From Firmicutes bacterium UBA5774 (GTDB lineage: Bacteria > Bacillota > Clostridia > Peptostreptococcales > Anaerovoracaceae), in NCBI GenBank assembly GCA_002418625.1, contig DIEM01000035.1:1-12909 (forward strand): DNA of 12,909 bases, written 5' to 3'. Shown here one piece after another: positions 6,843 through 12,909 of the stretch. Position numbers and translations under genes: made by a program. The notes beneath the pieces are model-generated. The model was not told where the DNA came from. It saw only the letters and a list, made by a program, of their open reading frames with translations, and did not search any database. Every line of letters begins with the position of its first letter. Position 1 is the stretch's first letter.

Positions 6843-7937
6843 TTACACATTGAACCGGAACAGGATCACATCGCCATCCTTGACGATATAGTCCTTGCCT
6901 TCCGAGCGTACCAGACCTCTTTCCTTGGCTGCCGCCATGGTGCCGCAGGCAATCAGATCGTCATATGCGACGATTTCTGCGCGTATGAAGCCGCGTTCGA
7001 AGTCAGAATGGATCTTTCCGGCCGCCTGAGGAGCCTTCGAACCGCGTTTGATGGTCCAGGCCCTGACTTCCTGGGGCCCTGCCGTCAGGAAGGAAATAAG
7101 ATCCAGAAGATGGTACGATGCCTTGATCAGCTTGTCAAGACCGGATTCGTCGATGCCAAGATCCCTGAAAAACTCTGATTTTTCATCATCCTCCAATTCG
7201 GCGATCTCGGACTCGAGCTTGGCGCAGACCACGACGACATCTGAGCCCTCGGAAGCTGCGAACTCCCTGACCTGGCGCACATAGGCGTTGTCGGTCCCGT
7301 CTGCGACAGCATCCTCTTCCGAGACGTTCGCAGCGTAGATCACGGGCTTGAAGGACAGCAGGTCCAGGGAGCGAATGAAATCCGATTCCTCCGCTGTCAT
7401 GTCGATTGTTCTTGCAGACAGGCCGTTGTTGAGCGTATCGCGAACTTTTTCCAGTATCTCCAGTTCAGCCTGAAGGTTTTTATCACTCTTCAGGTTTTTT
7501 TGCGTCTTTTGGATTCTGCGGTCGAGGATTTCCATATCCGCAAGGATCAGCTCGAGATTGATCGTGTCGATGTCCTTAAGCGGGCCGATCTCACCGTCCA
7601 CATGGACGACATTGTCGTCATGGAAGCATCGGACGACATGAATGATGGCCGCCACTTCCCGAATATGCGACAGGAATTTGTTGCCAAGTCCCTCACCCTT
7701 GGAGGCGCCTTTTACGAGTCCAGCTATATCATAGAACTCAATTGCCGTGTAGACTGTCTTTTTTGAGTCGTACATCTCGTGGAGCACTTTCAGACGATCA
7801 TCGGGGACCGTAACGACCCCGACGTTGGGCTCGATGGTGCAGAAAGGATAATTGGCAGCCTCTGCGCCTGCTTTGGTTATTGCGTTGAATAAGGTGCTCT
7901 TTCCGACATTCGGGAGCCCTACGATGCCAAGTTTCAT
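6843..7937 (-). CDS. ychF: YchF/OLA1-type ribosome-associated P-loop ATPase
   Basis: A 364-residue Obg-family nucleotide hydrolase, standard length. It begins MKLGIVGLPNVGKST with the P-loop at 7-15, then TIEPNVGVV, DIAGLVKGASKGEGLGNKFL (D70-A-G73 switch II, with L74 in place of the catalytic glutamine as in HAS-GTPases) and NVSEED (204-209), the altered G4 motif linked to ATP rather than GTP preference. A coiled-coil insertion lies around 130-170 and a C-terminal TGS domain from about 281 ends in DYIVKDGDVILFRFNV. The family binds ribosomes and takes part in translation and stress responses. The start at 7937 overlaps the lgt stop in an ATGA, so the two are translationally coupled; GGAGGT lies about 5 bases upstream inside lgt. 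An open frame runs further upstream to 8087 but is lgt coding sequence. Confidence 0.95.
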   Translation of the reverse strand: MKLGIVGLPNVGKSTLFNAITKAGAEAANYPFCTIEPNVGVVTVPDDRLKVLHEMYDSKKTVYTAIEFYDIAGLVKGASKGEGLGNKFLSHIREVAAIIHVVRCFHDDNVVHVDGEIGPLKDIDTINLELILADMEILDRRIQKTQKNLKSDKNLQAELEILEKVRDTLNNGLSARTIDMTAEESDFIRSLDLLSFKPVIYAANVSEEDAVADGTDNAYVRQVREFAASEGSDVVVVCAKLESEIAELEDDEKSEFFRDLGIDESGLDKLIKASYHLLDLISFLTAGPQEVRAWTIKRGSKAPQAAGKIHSDFERGFIRAEIVAYDDLIACGTMAAAKERGLVRSEGKDYIVKDGDVILFRFNV

Positions 7938-8704
7938 AAATACCTCCGGTTGGTGAACATATTGGCGCGTTGTTTTGCCGCGCGCCTCATTATGCAGTAT
8001 GCGATCAAAAATGTCACGAAGACGATACCACTGACCAGCTGGGCCGTTTTGAGCTGACCGATCATCAGGCTGTCTGTCCTGAGCCATTCAACAAAGAATC
8101 TCTCAAATGAGTATAGTATGCCGTACAGCAGGAATATCTGCCCTTCAAAAAGCCTGCGCCGGTCCAGATAGCTTAAAATAAGGAAAAGCAGGAGGCACCA
8201 GACAGATTCATAAAGAAAAGTCGGATGGACCATGACGCCGTCTATATTGATGGCCCATGGCAGGTCTGTAGGCGTGCCGTAGGCCTCCTTATTGAAAAAG
8301 TTGCCCCAGCGGCCGATGGATTGGGCAAGGGCTACAGCCGGCATGCCGAGATCCAGAAGGTTCAGCGTGCCTATATGCCAGGCGCGGCTCAGGATGACCG
8401 CAGCCAGGATGCCAGTAATGAGGCCGCCATGGATCGCCAGGCCGCCGGAGCGAAAGTCCATGATCCTTCCAATGTCGCCCTGGTAGTAATCCCAGTTCGC
8501 AAGCACATAATAAAGCCGTGTGCCGATCACGGCAAGCGGAATGACGATCAAAACAAGGTCTACCATCTTTTCGGGCTCGATCCCGTGCCGTGGAGCCCTT
8601 GAATAGATGACAAGCATAGCCAGAAGCATGCCGGATGCGATCAGGATCCCATACCAGCGGATGTCCAGCCCGATTACTGTGAAAGCGACAGGATCGAATT
8701 CCAT
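7934..8704 (-). CDS. lgt: Prolipoprotein diacylglyceryl transferase
   Basis: A polytopic membrane enzyme of 256 residues that transfers a diacylglyceryl group from phosphatidylglycerol to the lipobox cysteine of prolipoproteins. The Lgt signature is complete: GRWGNFFNKEAYG at 131-143. GGLAIHGG with the essential histidine at 92, VHPTFLYES and FERFFVEWLR (R202) also match. About seven hydrophobic segments are visible. Two in-frame ATGs, 8710 and 8704, compete; 8704 is preferred because the G-run at 8712-8717 ends 7 bases upstream of it, the spacing also seen at the M20 and SARP-like genes, whereas only one base separates it from 8710. If 8710 is used the protein has 258 residues. The stop overlaps the ychF start by 4 bp. 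A possible promoter lies around 8737-8750. Confidence 0.94.
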   Translation of the reverse strand: MEFDPVAFTVIGLDIRWYGILIASGMLLAMLVIYSRAPRHGIEPEKMVDLVLIVIPLAVIGTRLYYVLANWDYYQGDIGRIMDFRSGGLAIHGGLITGILAAVILSRAWHIGTLNLLDLGMPAVALAQSIGRWGNFFNKEAYGTPTDLPWAINIDGVMVHPTFLYESVWCLLLFLILSYLDRRRLFEGQIFLLYGILYSFERFFVEWLRTDSLMIGQLKTAQLVSGIVFVTFLIAYCIMRRAAKQRANMFTNRRYL

Positions 8705-8711
8705 ACCCATA

Positions 8712-8717
8712 CCCCCC
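8712..8717 (-). promoter_or_regulatory. G-run ribosome binding site deciding the lgt start
   Basis: On the minus strand CCTGGGGGG precedes TATGGGTATG. Six G residues can pair with CCUCC of the anti-Shine-Dalgarno through one G-U pair. The gap is 1 base to the first ATG (8710) but 7 to the second (8704), so the second is the better start. Confidence 0.45.
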
Positions 8718-8736
8718 AGGTTGATTCAACCTATTT

Positions 8737-8750
8737 ATTATATATTACCA
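8737..8750 (-). promoter_or_regulatory. Possible promoter -10 region for lgt-ychF
   Basis: On the minus strand TGGTAATAT (8750-8742) reads as an extended -10, and a perfect TATAAT lies at 8742-8737, 33 bases upstream of the chosen lgt start. No convincing -35 is found 16-18 bases upstream of either, so this is a weak call based on the -10 alone. Confidence 0.3.
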
Positions 8751-8958
8751 GACATTAAAAAGACAGTACTGAATTGATTCAAATAGCGGGTGAATTGAAA
8801 AAATCTGCAGTTATCGGCAAAATCAGGAAAAAGCGGATAAAATATGATTGAATAGGGCGAATTCTGAAATTTCAATAAATATAAAGGCTTGCTAAGCAAG
8901 ATGATATACAAATTATAACAAAATTAAACACATCGTTGATTGTACTCTCGAATGACAG

Positions 8959-9096
8959 GTGCAGCAGCTATGGTATTTGCCTGTGGAAGAGTTCCCGGAG
9001 TGCATGAGGCAAAGCTATCGGCGTTTCAGGATGCTGATCGGGACCGATTTCGCCATTTCAAAGAAGGATATGCAGGAGAACCATAAGAAATTATGA
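8959..9096 (+). pseudogene. Coding-like remnant, 45 codons, origin unknown
   Basis: A short frame from GTG 8959 to TGA 9094-9096, directly after an in-frame TGA at 8953-8955. The peptide contains LWYLPVEEFPECMRQSYRRF and LIGTDFAISKKDMQENHKKL, a balanced composition with codon use (AGG, ATC, TTC, GAG, AAG) like the real genes around it, unlike the AT-rich flanks. There is no ribosome binding site. It may be the C-terminal stub of a decayed gene or a small protein with an unusual start. I recognise no family. A 44-codon ATG frame overlapping it (8952-9086) looks less protein-like. Confidence 0.3.
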
Positions 9097-9232
9097 AATC
9101 ATAAAAATGCTGTTATTTAAAGGAATGGAGTGAGTTGCAGGGCAATATTATATACGGGCGAAAGCAAAATTATACACTTCAGGAAAATCAGCTTAAACTT
9201 TGGCGGTTGCCATCCCGGATAACCAATTGACA

Positions 9233-9262
9233 CTGACTCGGAGACATTCTTCATGGTATAAT
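9233..9262 (+). promoter_or_regulatory. Probable sfsA promoter with extended -10
   Basis: TATAAT (9257-9262) is preceded by TGG, forming an extended -10; CTGACT at 9233-9238 is a partial -35 with an 18-base spacer. A perfect TTGACA at 9227-9232 lies 24 bases from the -10, too far for normal sigma-A use. Transcription would begin near 9269, about 30 bases before the sfsA start. Confidence 0.55.
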
Positions 9263-9299
9263 TAGTAATTAATTTTGGCAGTGATCGGGAGGATCAAAG

Positions 9300-10007
9300 A
9301 TGATTTATAAAAATATCGAAGAGGGCCGTTTCATTTCCCGGCCGAACCGATTTCTGGCCATTGTGGAAATGGAAGGAACGCAGCATGTCGTCCATGTAAA
9401 GAATACAAGCCGATGCAGAGAGCTGCTGACAGAAGGCGCAAAGGTATTTGTGGAGAAAAGCGGCAACCCGCAGAGGAAGACGGGGTATTCCCTCATAACC
9501 GTCGAAAAGGACGGCCGCCTGTTCAATATCGATTCCCAGGCTCCAAACAAGATATGCCTGGAGGGAATCATCGGCAAGCAGATCGTTCTGCCGGGCATGA
9601 CAGGTTATATGGAAACGGTCAGGACGGAAAAGGCATACGGCGATTCCAGATTGGATATTTATATTGAGGAACGGCTGGAAACCGGAATCAGAAAAGCATA
9701 TATAGAAGTCAAAGGCGTAACGCTTGAGGAGGATGGCGTGGCGCGCTTTCCCGACGCACCGACGGAGCGCGGCCTCAGGCATATCGGTGAATTGCGCCGC
9801 ATAGCGGCGTCCGGCGATCTGGCCTACATCATATTCATTCTGCAGATGAAGGGTTCTCGAAGCTTTGAACCCAATGACAGGATGCATCCGGCATTCGGGG
9901 AGGCGCTTCGCTTTGCGGCGGCGGAGGGTGTACGGCCGCTCGCTTATGATTGCCTCGTGGGGCCGGACCGTATCGAGGCTGCAGATCCCGTGCCGATCAT
10001 TTTTTAA
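9300..10007 (+). CDS. sfsA: SfsA family protein (sugar fermentation stimulation protein, putative nuclease)
   Basis: A 235-residue cytoplasmic protein with the SfsA signatures in order: RFLAIVEMEG, VHVKNTSRCRELL (33-43), GNPQRKTGYSLI, NIDSQAPNK, then in the C-terminal nuclease-like half YIEVKGVTLEEDGVARFPDAPTERG with the E-x-K of a PD-(D/E)xK fold, and HPAFGEAL. Length matches the family. SfsA was first described as a factor affecting maltose metabolism in E. coli, and its N-terminal OB-fold plus nuclease-like fold suggests nucleic-acid binding or cleavage; the cellular role is not settled. GGGAGG (9287-9292) stands 7 bases before the ATG. The gene seems monocistronic, with its own promoter upstream. 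No clear terminator follows before the sigma-factor gene, about 110 bases away, so read-through is possible. Confidence 0.93.
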   Translation: MIYKNIEEGRFISRPNRFLAIVEMEGTQHVVHVKNTSRCRELLTEGAKVFVEKSGNPQRKTGYSLITVEKDGRLFNIDSQAPNKICLEGIIGKQIVLPGMTGYMETVRTEKAYGDSRLDIYIEERLETGIRKAYIEVKGVTLEEDGVARFPDAPTERGLRHIGELRRIAASGDLAYIIFILQMKGSRSFEPNDRMHPAFGEALRFAAAEGVRPLAYDCLVGPDRIEAADPVPIIF

Positions 10008-10119
10008 ACAGCTGCTTCGACAGCGGCATGCAATTGACTGAAATAATCTTGAAGACATTCCCGGCCCGGTTTCGTTTTATTTGACAGAGGGGGTATGGGG
10101 ATCAGGGATATGTCTGAAA

Positions 10120-10647
10120 ATGGAGGTGAGGATCATTCTAACAGACAAGAAAGAGCAGCTGGCTGCTTATATAGAACAGTATTCCAGACTGATCCTGACC
10201 ATCTGCTATTCCATGACAAGAGACCGTTTTGACGCTGAGGATCTGGCCCAGGAGACATTCATCGCAGCCTATAGGAATTTGGACGACTTCGATGGAAGGA
10301 ATATCAAGGCCTGGCTGACGACGATCGCGGCAAACAAATGCAGGGATTATTTGAAAAGTGCAGCGCGCAGGATCACTCCCGCAGCAGGGGAAAACTTCGA
10401 GGAAATGCGGGATGACAGCGCCTTGCCGGAAGACATGCTTCTCAGGGACGATTCGGAGCGGCGGATGAGAGCGCTTTGCGGAAAGCTCAAGGAGCCATAT
10501 CAGACAACAGCCTGCCGCCATTTTTGTGACAACAGGAGCGCAGGGGAAATATCGGCGGAGACGGGCAGAAACATCAAGACCGTGCAGACGCACATATACA
10601 GGGCGAAGGCAATGCTCAGAGAATTGTGGAAGGAGGAATACTCATGA
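10120..10647 (+). CDS. ECF-type RNA polymerase sigma factor
   Basis: About 175 residues with only sigma regions 2 and 4, as in extracytoplasmic-function factors. Region 2 spans roughly 18-83, with YSRLILTICYSMTRDRFDAEDLAQETF and AWLTTIAANKCRDYLK; region 4 spans about 115-170, with the helix-turn-helix SAGEISAETGRNIKTVQTHIYRAKAML. It would direct RNA polymerase to a stress-response promoter set. The start is uncertain. ATG 10120 lacks a well-spaced ribosome site, while the best Shine-Dalgarno nearby, GGAGGTGA (10122-10129), lies inside the frame and points to ATT at 10135, five bases further on. TTG 10081 is also in frame but has no ribosome site. The next gene, a zinc-motif anti-sigma factor, overlaps the stop in an ATGA, the standard pairing. 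Region 10008-10119 has no convincing sigma-A promoter; TGAAGA-N17-CGTT (10050-10076) is a faint ECF-like match that would fit autoregulation. Confidence 0.88.
   Translation: MEVRIILTDKKEQLAAYIEQYSRLILTICYSMTRDRFDAEDLAQETFIAAYRNLDDFDGRNIKAWLTTIAANKCRDYLKSAARRITPAAGENFEEMRDDSALPEDMLLRDDSERRMRALCGKLKEPYQTTACRHFCDNRSAGEISAETGRNIKTVQTHIYRAKAMLRELWKEEYS
10122..10129 (+). promoter_or_regulatory. Strong Shine-Dalgarno inside the sigma-factor reading frame
   Basis: GGAGGTGA is fully complementary to the 16S 3' end. Five bases downstream, in the sigma frame, is ATT (10135-10137), followed by codons for LTDKKEQLAAY, a typical amino-terminal sequence for such factors. There is no ATG, GTG or TTG at normal spacing in that frame. 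It may therefore mark a rare ATT start, or enhance an upstream start. Confidence 0.4.
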
Positions 10648-11135
10648 ATAAACCGATAATTGAGATCAGCGGACACCTTTCGGATGAGACGATCCTTCTG
10701 CTGAAAAGCGGGAAATTGTCTTATGACGACAATCTCAGGGCGCTGGAGCATTTGGGACAATGCCCGGTCTGCTCGGATTTTCTGGCACAATGCTTTGAGG
10801 AGCAGGAGCTGCTGGCTGTCGATCCGGATTTTTCGGACCGGATCATGAGAGAAGCCGTCAGAGCGGGTAAAGAAGCTGCTGCTCCACGGCCGGAGAAGCC
10901 TATGAGGGTATTTTATTCCTATGCGCTTCGCGTTGCCGCGGCTGTATGCCTGACCCTGCTGATGCTTTCCGCAGGTCCGTTCCAGATGGCTGTCGACGCC
11001 ATCGAAAGCAATGACAGCACCATCGTTGGAGAGATTAGTATTGCCAAAGTGGACGCCTTCACAGAAAGCGTCTGGACTATAACTGATAAAATTGTGAAGC
11101 TGGAGGTTTATAAAAATGATCAGGAAGAGAAATAG
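10644..11135 (+). CDS. Membrane anti-sigma factor with zinc motif
   Basis: A 163-residue predicted single-pass membrane protein. The cytoplasmic N-terminal part carries H36-x3-C40-x2-C43 (HLGQCPVC), the core of the ZAS zinc-binding anti-sigma domain, after an acidic helix. A hydrophobic segment at about 92-112 (YALRVAAAVCLTLLMLSAGPF) is preceded by charged residues and followed by a short external tail of ~50 residues containing no recognised sensor domain. It should bind and hold the sigma factor encoded just upstream. AGGAGG (10631-10636) lies 7 bases before ATG 10644, and the ATG overlaps the sigma stop by 4 bp, so production of the two is coupled. The gene end overlaps the next gene by 20 bases. 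The signal that releases the sigma factor is unknown. Confidence 0.82.
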   Translation: MNKPIIEISGHLSDETILLLKSGKLSYDDNLRALEHLGQCPVCSDFLAQCFEEQELLAVDPDFSDRIMREAVRAGKEAAAPRPEKPMRVFYSYALRVAAAVCLTLLMLSAGPFQMAVDAIESNDSTIVGEISIAKVDAFTESVWTITDKIVKLEVYKNDQEEK

Positions 11136-11766
11136 ATTCTGGACGGTCATGTTCGCGATGCTGCCGGGAGCAGGCCATATGTACAACGGATTCATGAAGC
11201 TTGGCGTATCATTCATGTCGCTATTTTTCGCCATCGCCTTTCTATCGGTGTCGCTGAGAATAGGACCCATCATGATGCTGGCGCCGGTGATCTGGTTCTA
11301 CGCATTTTTCGATTGCATCAACAGAAGATTCCAGGACGATGAGGAATTCTACGCGCAGCAGGATTATTACCTGTTTGAAATGGAAAAGCTTCGGAGCTTC
11401 GACTTCGGATTTCTGGTGCGCCGCAAAATGATCGTCGGGATCGGGCTGATCGCGTTCGGCGCTTATATACTGTGGGAGAACACTATCATATATATGCTGT
11501 ACAGGCTGGACCTGCCCGATTATATCATCAACAACATCGTGGCTTTCTCGGAAGTCCTTCCGCAGATCGCCTTCAGCATACTGGTCATCTGGGGCGGACT
11601 GTGCCTGATCAAAGGTAAAAAGAGCGAGGTCGACCGTGAATTTGCCGGAGCTTCCGGACATTCGGGCGCAGCGGATGCAGCAAAGGCGCAGAATGGGGAG
11701 ACCGGCGTCATGGCCCGGACAGACGAGGCCGCTGGAGAAAAGGAGGATGATCACGATGAGCAGTAA
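11116..11766 (+). CDS. TM2-like multi-pass membrane protein with acidic tail
   Basis: A 216-residue membrane protein. The N-terminal LPGAGHMYNGFMKLGVSF (16-33) is the turn motif of TM2-type proteins, followed by hydrophobic segments at about 31-47 and 50-66; a second pair lies near 103-122 and 148-166. Between them is a charged stretch rich in tyrosine and acidic residues. From about 170 the protein ends in a low-complexity hydrophilic tail rich in A, G, E and D (EKEDDHDEQ at the end). GGAGG (11102-11106), 9 bases upstream, supports the ATG at 11116, inside the end of the anti-sigma gene. Its biochemical function is unknown. Overlap with its neighbours on both sides shows it belongs to the sigma/anti-sigma transcript and suggests an envelope-related role. 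Confidence 0.72.
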   Translation: MIRKRNRFWTVMFAMLPGAGHMYNGFMKLGVSFMSLFFAIAFLSVSLRIGPIMMLAPVIWFYAFFDCINRRFQDDEEFYAQQDYYLFEMEKLRSFDFGFLVRRKMIVGIGLIAFGAYILWENTIIYMLYRLDLPDYIINNIVAFSEVLPQIAFSILVIWGGLCLIKGKKSEVDREFAGASGHSGAADAAKAQNGETGVMARTDEAAGEKEDDHDEQ

Positions 11767-12061
11767 CCGTCGCGTTGGAACGCTCACACTGGGTTTGACG
11801 CTCGTGCTGATGGGCGGTGCTTTTCTATCCCATCTGGCGTGGCCGGCTGTGGATTATCTGAAGCTTATCGATTTCTGGCCGATCGTCCTGATCCTGCTCG
11901 GCATTGAGACAATCGCCTCATATATTGTCAATCGTGAAGAGAAGCTGAGATATGACGGCTGGGCTATCGTGCTCATCATACTTTTGACTGGATTTTCGGT
12001 CTGTATGGGCGGGATCCAATTCCTCGTGGAGCAATATCCGGGACATCTTCATTTCTATTGA
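11756..12061 (+). CDS. Small membrane protein, LiaF-TM/DUF5668-like
   Basis: A 101-residue protein with three hydrophobic segments: about 8-27 (VGTLTLGLTLVLMGGAFLSHL in sense), 37-56 (LIDFWPIVLILLGIETIASYI) and 69-90. The pattern of a glycine-rich first helix followed by FWPIVLILLGIE matches the LiaF transmembrane/DUF5668 group, found in cell-envelope stress operons. No C-terminal LiaF domain is present. ATG 11756 is chosen over ATG 11747 because AGGAGG (11741-11746) abuts the latter but lies 9 bases before the former. The gene overlaps the TM2-like gene by 11 bases and is the last of the unit, with a strong terminator 41 bases after its stop. The role is inferred only from family and context. 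Confidence 0.7.
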   Translation: MSSNRRVGTLTLGLTLVLMGGAFLSHLAWPAVDYLKLIDFWPIVLILLGIETIASYIVNREEKLRYDGWAIVLIILLTGFSVCMGGIQFLVEQYPGHLHFY

Positions 12062-12101
12062 TTTGCCGAAACGGCTAAGATAGAAACGATATTTAGACAT
12101 G

Positions 12102-12142
12102 GAATCACAATATACACAATATATTGTGATTCTTCTTTTTTT
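12102..12142 (+). terminator. Strong intrinsic terminator of the sigma-factor operon
   Basis: GAATCACAATATA (12102-12114) and its exact reverse complement at 12120-12132 form a 13-bp stem with loop CACAA, followed by TTCTTTTTTT (12133-12142). This fits an intrinsic terminator on the plus strand and separates the operon from mraZ. Confidence 0.85.
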
Positions 12143-12178
12143 GCTATTATTGCCCGCAGAATTATAGGTGGGAAGTGG

Positions 12179-12207
12179 TTGAAAATATAATTAATATCCT
12201 TTAAAAA
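12179..12207 (+). promoter_or_regulatory. Probable mraZ promoter
   Basis: TTGAAA (12179-12184), 17 bases, then TAAAAA (12202-12207). Transcription would start near 12214, at the left edge of the GTGG repeats and about 59 bases before the mraZ ATG. A separate TATAAT at 12186-12191 has no matching -35. Confidence 0.5.
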
Positions 12208-12216
12208 TGTTGCGGA

Positions 12217-12240
12217 GTGGAGGGATGTGGAGTATAGTGG
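12217..12240 (+). promoter_or_regulatory. MraZ operator: three GTGG boxes with 10-bp period
   Basis: GTGG occurs at 12217, 12227 and 12237, exactly one helical turn apart (GTGGAGGGAT, GTGGAGTATA, GTGGTGTTAA). MraZ proteins are known to bind short G-rich direct repeats of about 10-bp period (TGGGN in E. coli, AAAGTG-type boxes in mycoplasmas) before their own gene. Two further GTGG copies at 12168 and 12175 lie before the -35 but are not in phase. Location just downstream of the predicted start of transcription fits autorepression. Confidence 0.7.
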
Positions 12241-12272
12241 TGTTAAATGAATGCTAAAGGTGGAATAATATC

Positions 12273-12704
12273 ATGCTGATCGGCACTTATCATCATTCAA
12301 TAGACCCTAAAAGCAGGATCATCGTGCCGTCCAAGTTCAGGGAAGAACTGGGCTGCAGATTCATTCTGACAAAGGGACTCGATAATTGCCTCTTCATTTA
12401 TTCCATGACCGAATGGGAGAAATTCGAAGACAGGATCCAGGAGCTCCCGATCGGCAGCAAAGATGCAAGGACATTCGTCCGATACTTCTTCTCATCGGCA
12501 GTCGAATGCGATATCGATAAACAAGGCAGACTGACGATTCCTCAAAATTTAAGAGAATATGCGAAAATCGAAAAGGACCTCGTCACGATCGGCGTCCAGT
12601 CCAGGGTTGAGATCTGGAGCAGGCGCGAGTGGGAAAACTACAATGCAGCAGCAGATCTGAGCGATAACGGCATCGCTGAAAAGATGGCCGATCTTGGAAT
12701 TTAG
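12273..12704 (+). CDS. mraZ: Transcriptional regulator MraZ
   Basis: A 143-residue protein with two SpoVT/AbrB-like halves, each with the D-x3-R signature: D11-PKS-R15 (IDPKSRIIVPSKFREEL) and D82-KQG-R86 (IDKQGRLTIPQNLREYA). The typical LTKGLDNCLFIYSMTEWEKFE lies between. MraZ forms ring-shaped oligomers that bind repeats before the division and cell-wall cluster and control it. AAGGTGG (12257-12263) is 9 bases before the ATG. The three GTGG repeats upstream are the likely target, implying autoregulation. rsmH begins 10 bases after the stop, the standard order of the cluster. Confidence 0.96.
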   Translation: MLIGTYHHSIDPKSRIIVPSKFREELGCRFILTKGLDNCLFIYSMTEWEKFEDRIQELPIGSKDARTFVRYFFSSAVECDIDKQGRLTIPQNLREYAKIEKDLVTIGVQSRVEIWSRREWENYNAAADLSDNGIAEKMADLGI

Positions 12705-12714
12705 GAGAACTGCA

Positions 12715-12909
12715 ATGGAGTTCAGGCACACGTCGGTGCTATTTGCTGAATCGATCGAGAATCTCAATATCAAGCCGGACGGCATCTACGTCGACGGCAC
12801 GCTTGGCGGCGGCGGGCACGCCTGCGGGATCTGCGCCGGACTCGGGCGCCTCGGGACCCTGATCGGAGTGGACAGGGATGTGGACGCGCTGGATGCGGCC
12901 AGGGTAAAC
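12715..12909 (+). CDS. rsmH: 16S rRNA (cytosine-1402-N4)-methyltransferase, N-terminal part
   Basis: The first 65 codons of RsmH (MraW), cut by the right edge of the window. It opens MEFRHTSVLFAESIENLNIK and carries the SAM-binding loop DGTLGGGGHA (28-37) and the GVDRDVDALDAA strand-helix with the acidic ribose-binding residue. The full enzyme, about 310 residues, adds the N4 methyl group to C1402 in the ribosomal P site. TAGGAGAA (12702-12709), partly overlapping the mraZ stop, is the ribosome site, 5 bases before the ATG. The gene is cotranscribed with mraZ. Confidence 0.95.
   Translation, partial: MEFRHTSVLFAESIENLNIKPDGIYVDGTLGGGGHACGICAGLGRLGTLIGVDRDVDALDAARVN

Larger units (their letters stand above)
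8705..9299. other. Intergenic region between divergent lgt and sfsA
   Basis: These 595 bases hold no intact gene. The first ~240 bases and the stretch 9097-9230 are AT-rich with stops in all frames I followed. A short palindrome, CTTGC-TAA-GCAAG, lies at 8888-8900. A coding-like remnant occupies 8959-9096 (listed separately). The right end carries the sfsA promoter. I saw no tRNA, riboswitch consensus or insertion-sequence ends. Confidence 0.7.

Noticed and set aside
7938..8087. Upstream extension of ychF by 50 codons
   Set aside because: It lies in lgt coding sequence; YchF proteins begin at MKLGIVGLPNVGKST and the ATGA overlap explains the start.
9227..9262. TTGACA (9227) with TATAAT (9257) as a sigma-A promoter
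   Set aside because: The 24-base spacer is too long; the extended -10 with CTGACT at 18 bases is more plausible.
9294..10058. Minus-strand open frame of 254 codons opposite sfsA
   Set aside because: It mirrors a well-supported sfsA, has Cys/Arg-rich composition and no ribosome site.
10050..10076. TGAAGA-N17-CGTT as an autoregulated ECF promoter
   Set aside because: Only a partial match to known ECF promoters and a single case; kept as a hint within the sigma-factor entry.
10110..10232. 40-codon ATG frame overlapping the sigma-factor start
   Set aside because: No recognisable protein features and it runs out of frame through conserved sigma region 2.

Overview
The window reads as chromosomal DNA of a Gram-positive anaerobe of the Bacillota, most probably class Clostridia. 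Pointers are a ydaO-type (c-di-AMP) riboswitch, strong Shine-Dalgarno sites, sigma-A type promoters with 17-base spacers, an NhaC/M20 gene pair, and an mraZ-rsmH start of a division and cell-wall cluster. AGG arginine codons are frequent. I cannot name genus or species. No rRNA, tRNA, CRISPR array, insertion sequence or phage gene was found.

Layout. (1) 1-1594: the 3' end of an NhaC-type Na+/H+ antiporter gene and an M20 zinc hydrolase gene, same strand, 15 bases apart. (2) 1615-1655: a perfect 17-bp inverted repeat, then a promoter (1716-1744) for an Amidohydro_3 metal hydrolase and, 17 bases further on, a SARP-like regulator with winged-helix and BTAD domains. (3) 4532-6812: an extended -10 promoter, a c-di-AMP riboswitch, an intrinsic terminator, then citrate synthase and a universal stress protein. 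(4) 6843-8704, minus strand: lgt and ychF overlapping by 4 bp, convergent with the stress-protein gene. (5) 8705-9299: a 595-bp stretch without an intact gene, holding a small coding-like remnant and the sfsA promoter. (6) 9300-10007: sfsA. (7) 10120-12061: a tightly overlapped set of ECF sigma factor, zinc-motif anti-sigma factor, TM2-like membrane protein and LiaF/DUF5668-like membrane protein, closed by a strong terminator. (8) 12179-12909: promoter and GTGG-repeat operator, mraZ, and the start of rsmH, cut by the window edge.

The most interesting arrangement is region 3. A c-di-AMP riboswitch with a transcription terminator stands before citrate synthase and a UspA-family protein, rather than before the potassium/osmolyte transporters or cell-wall hydrolases usually found behind this riboswitch. 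It suggests that c-di-AMP sets entry of acetyl-CoA into citrate at the level of transcription. Region 7 looks like an envelope-stress module whose output cannot be told from sequence alone.
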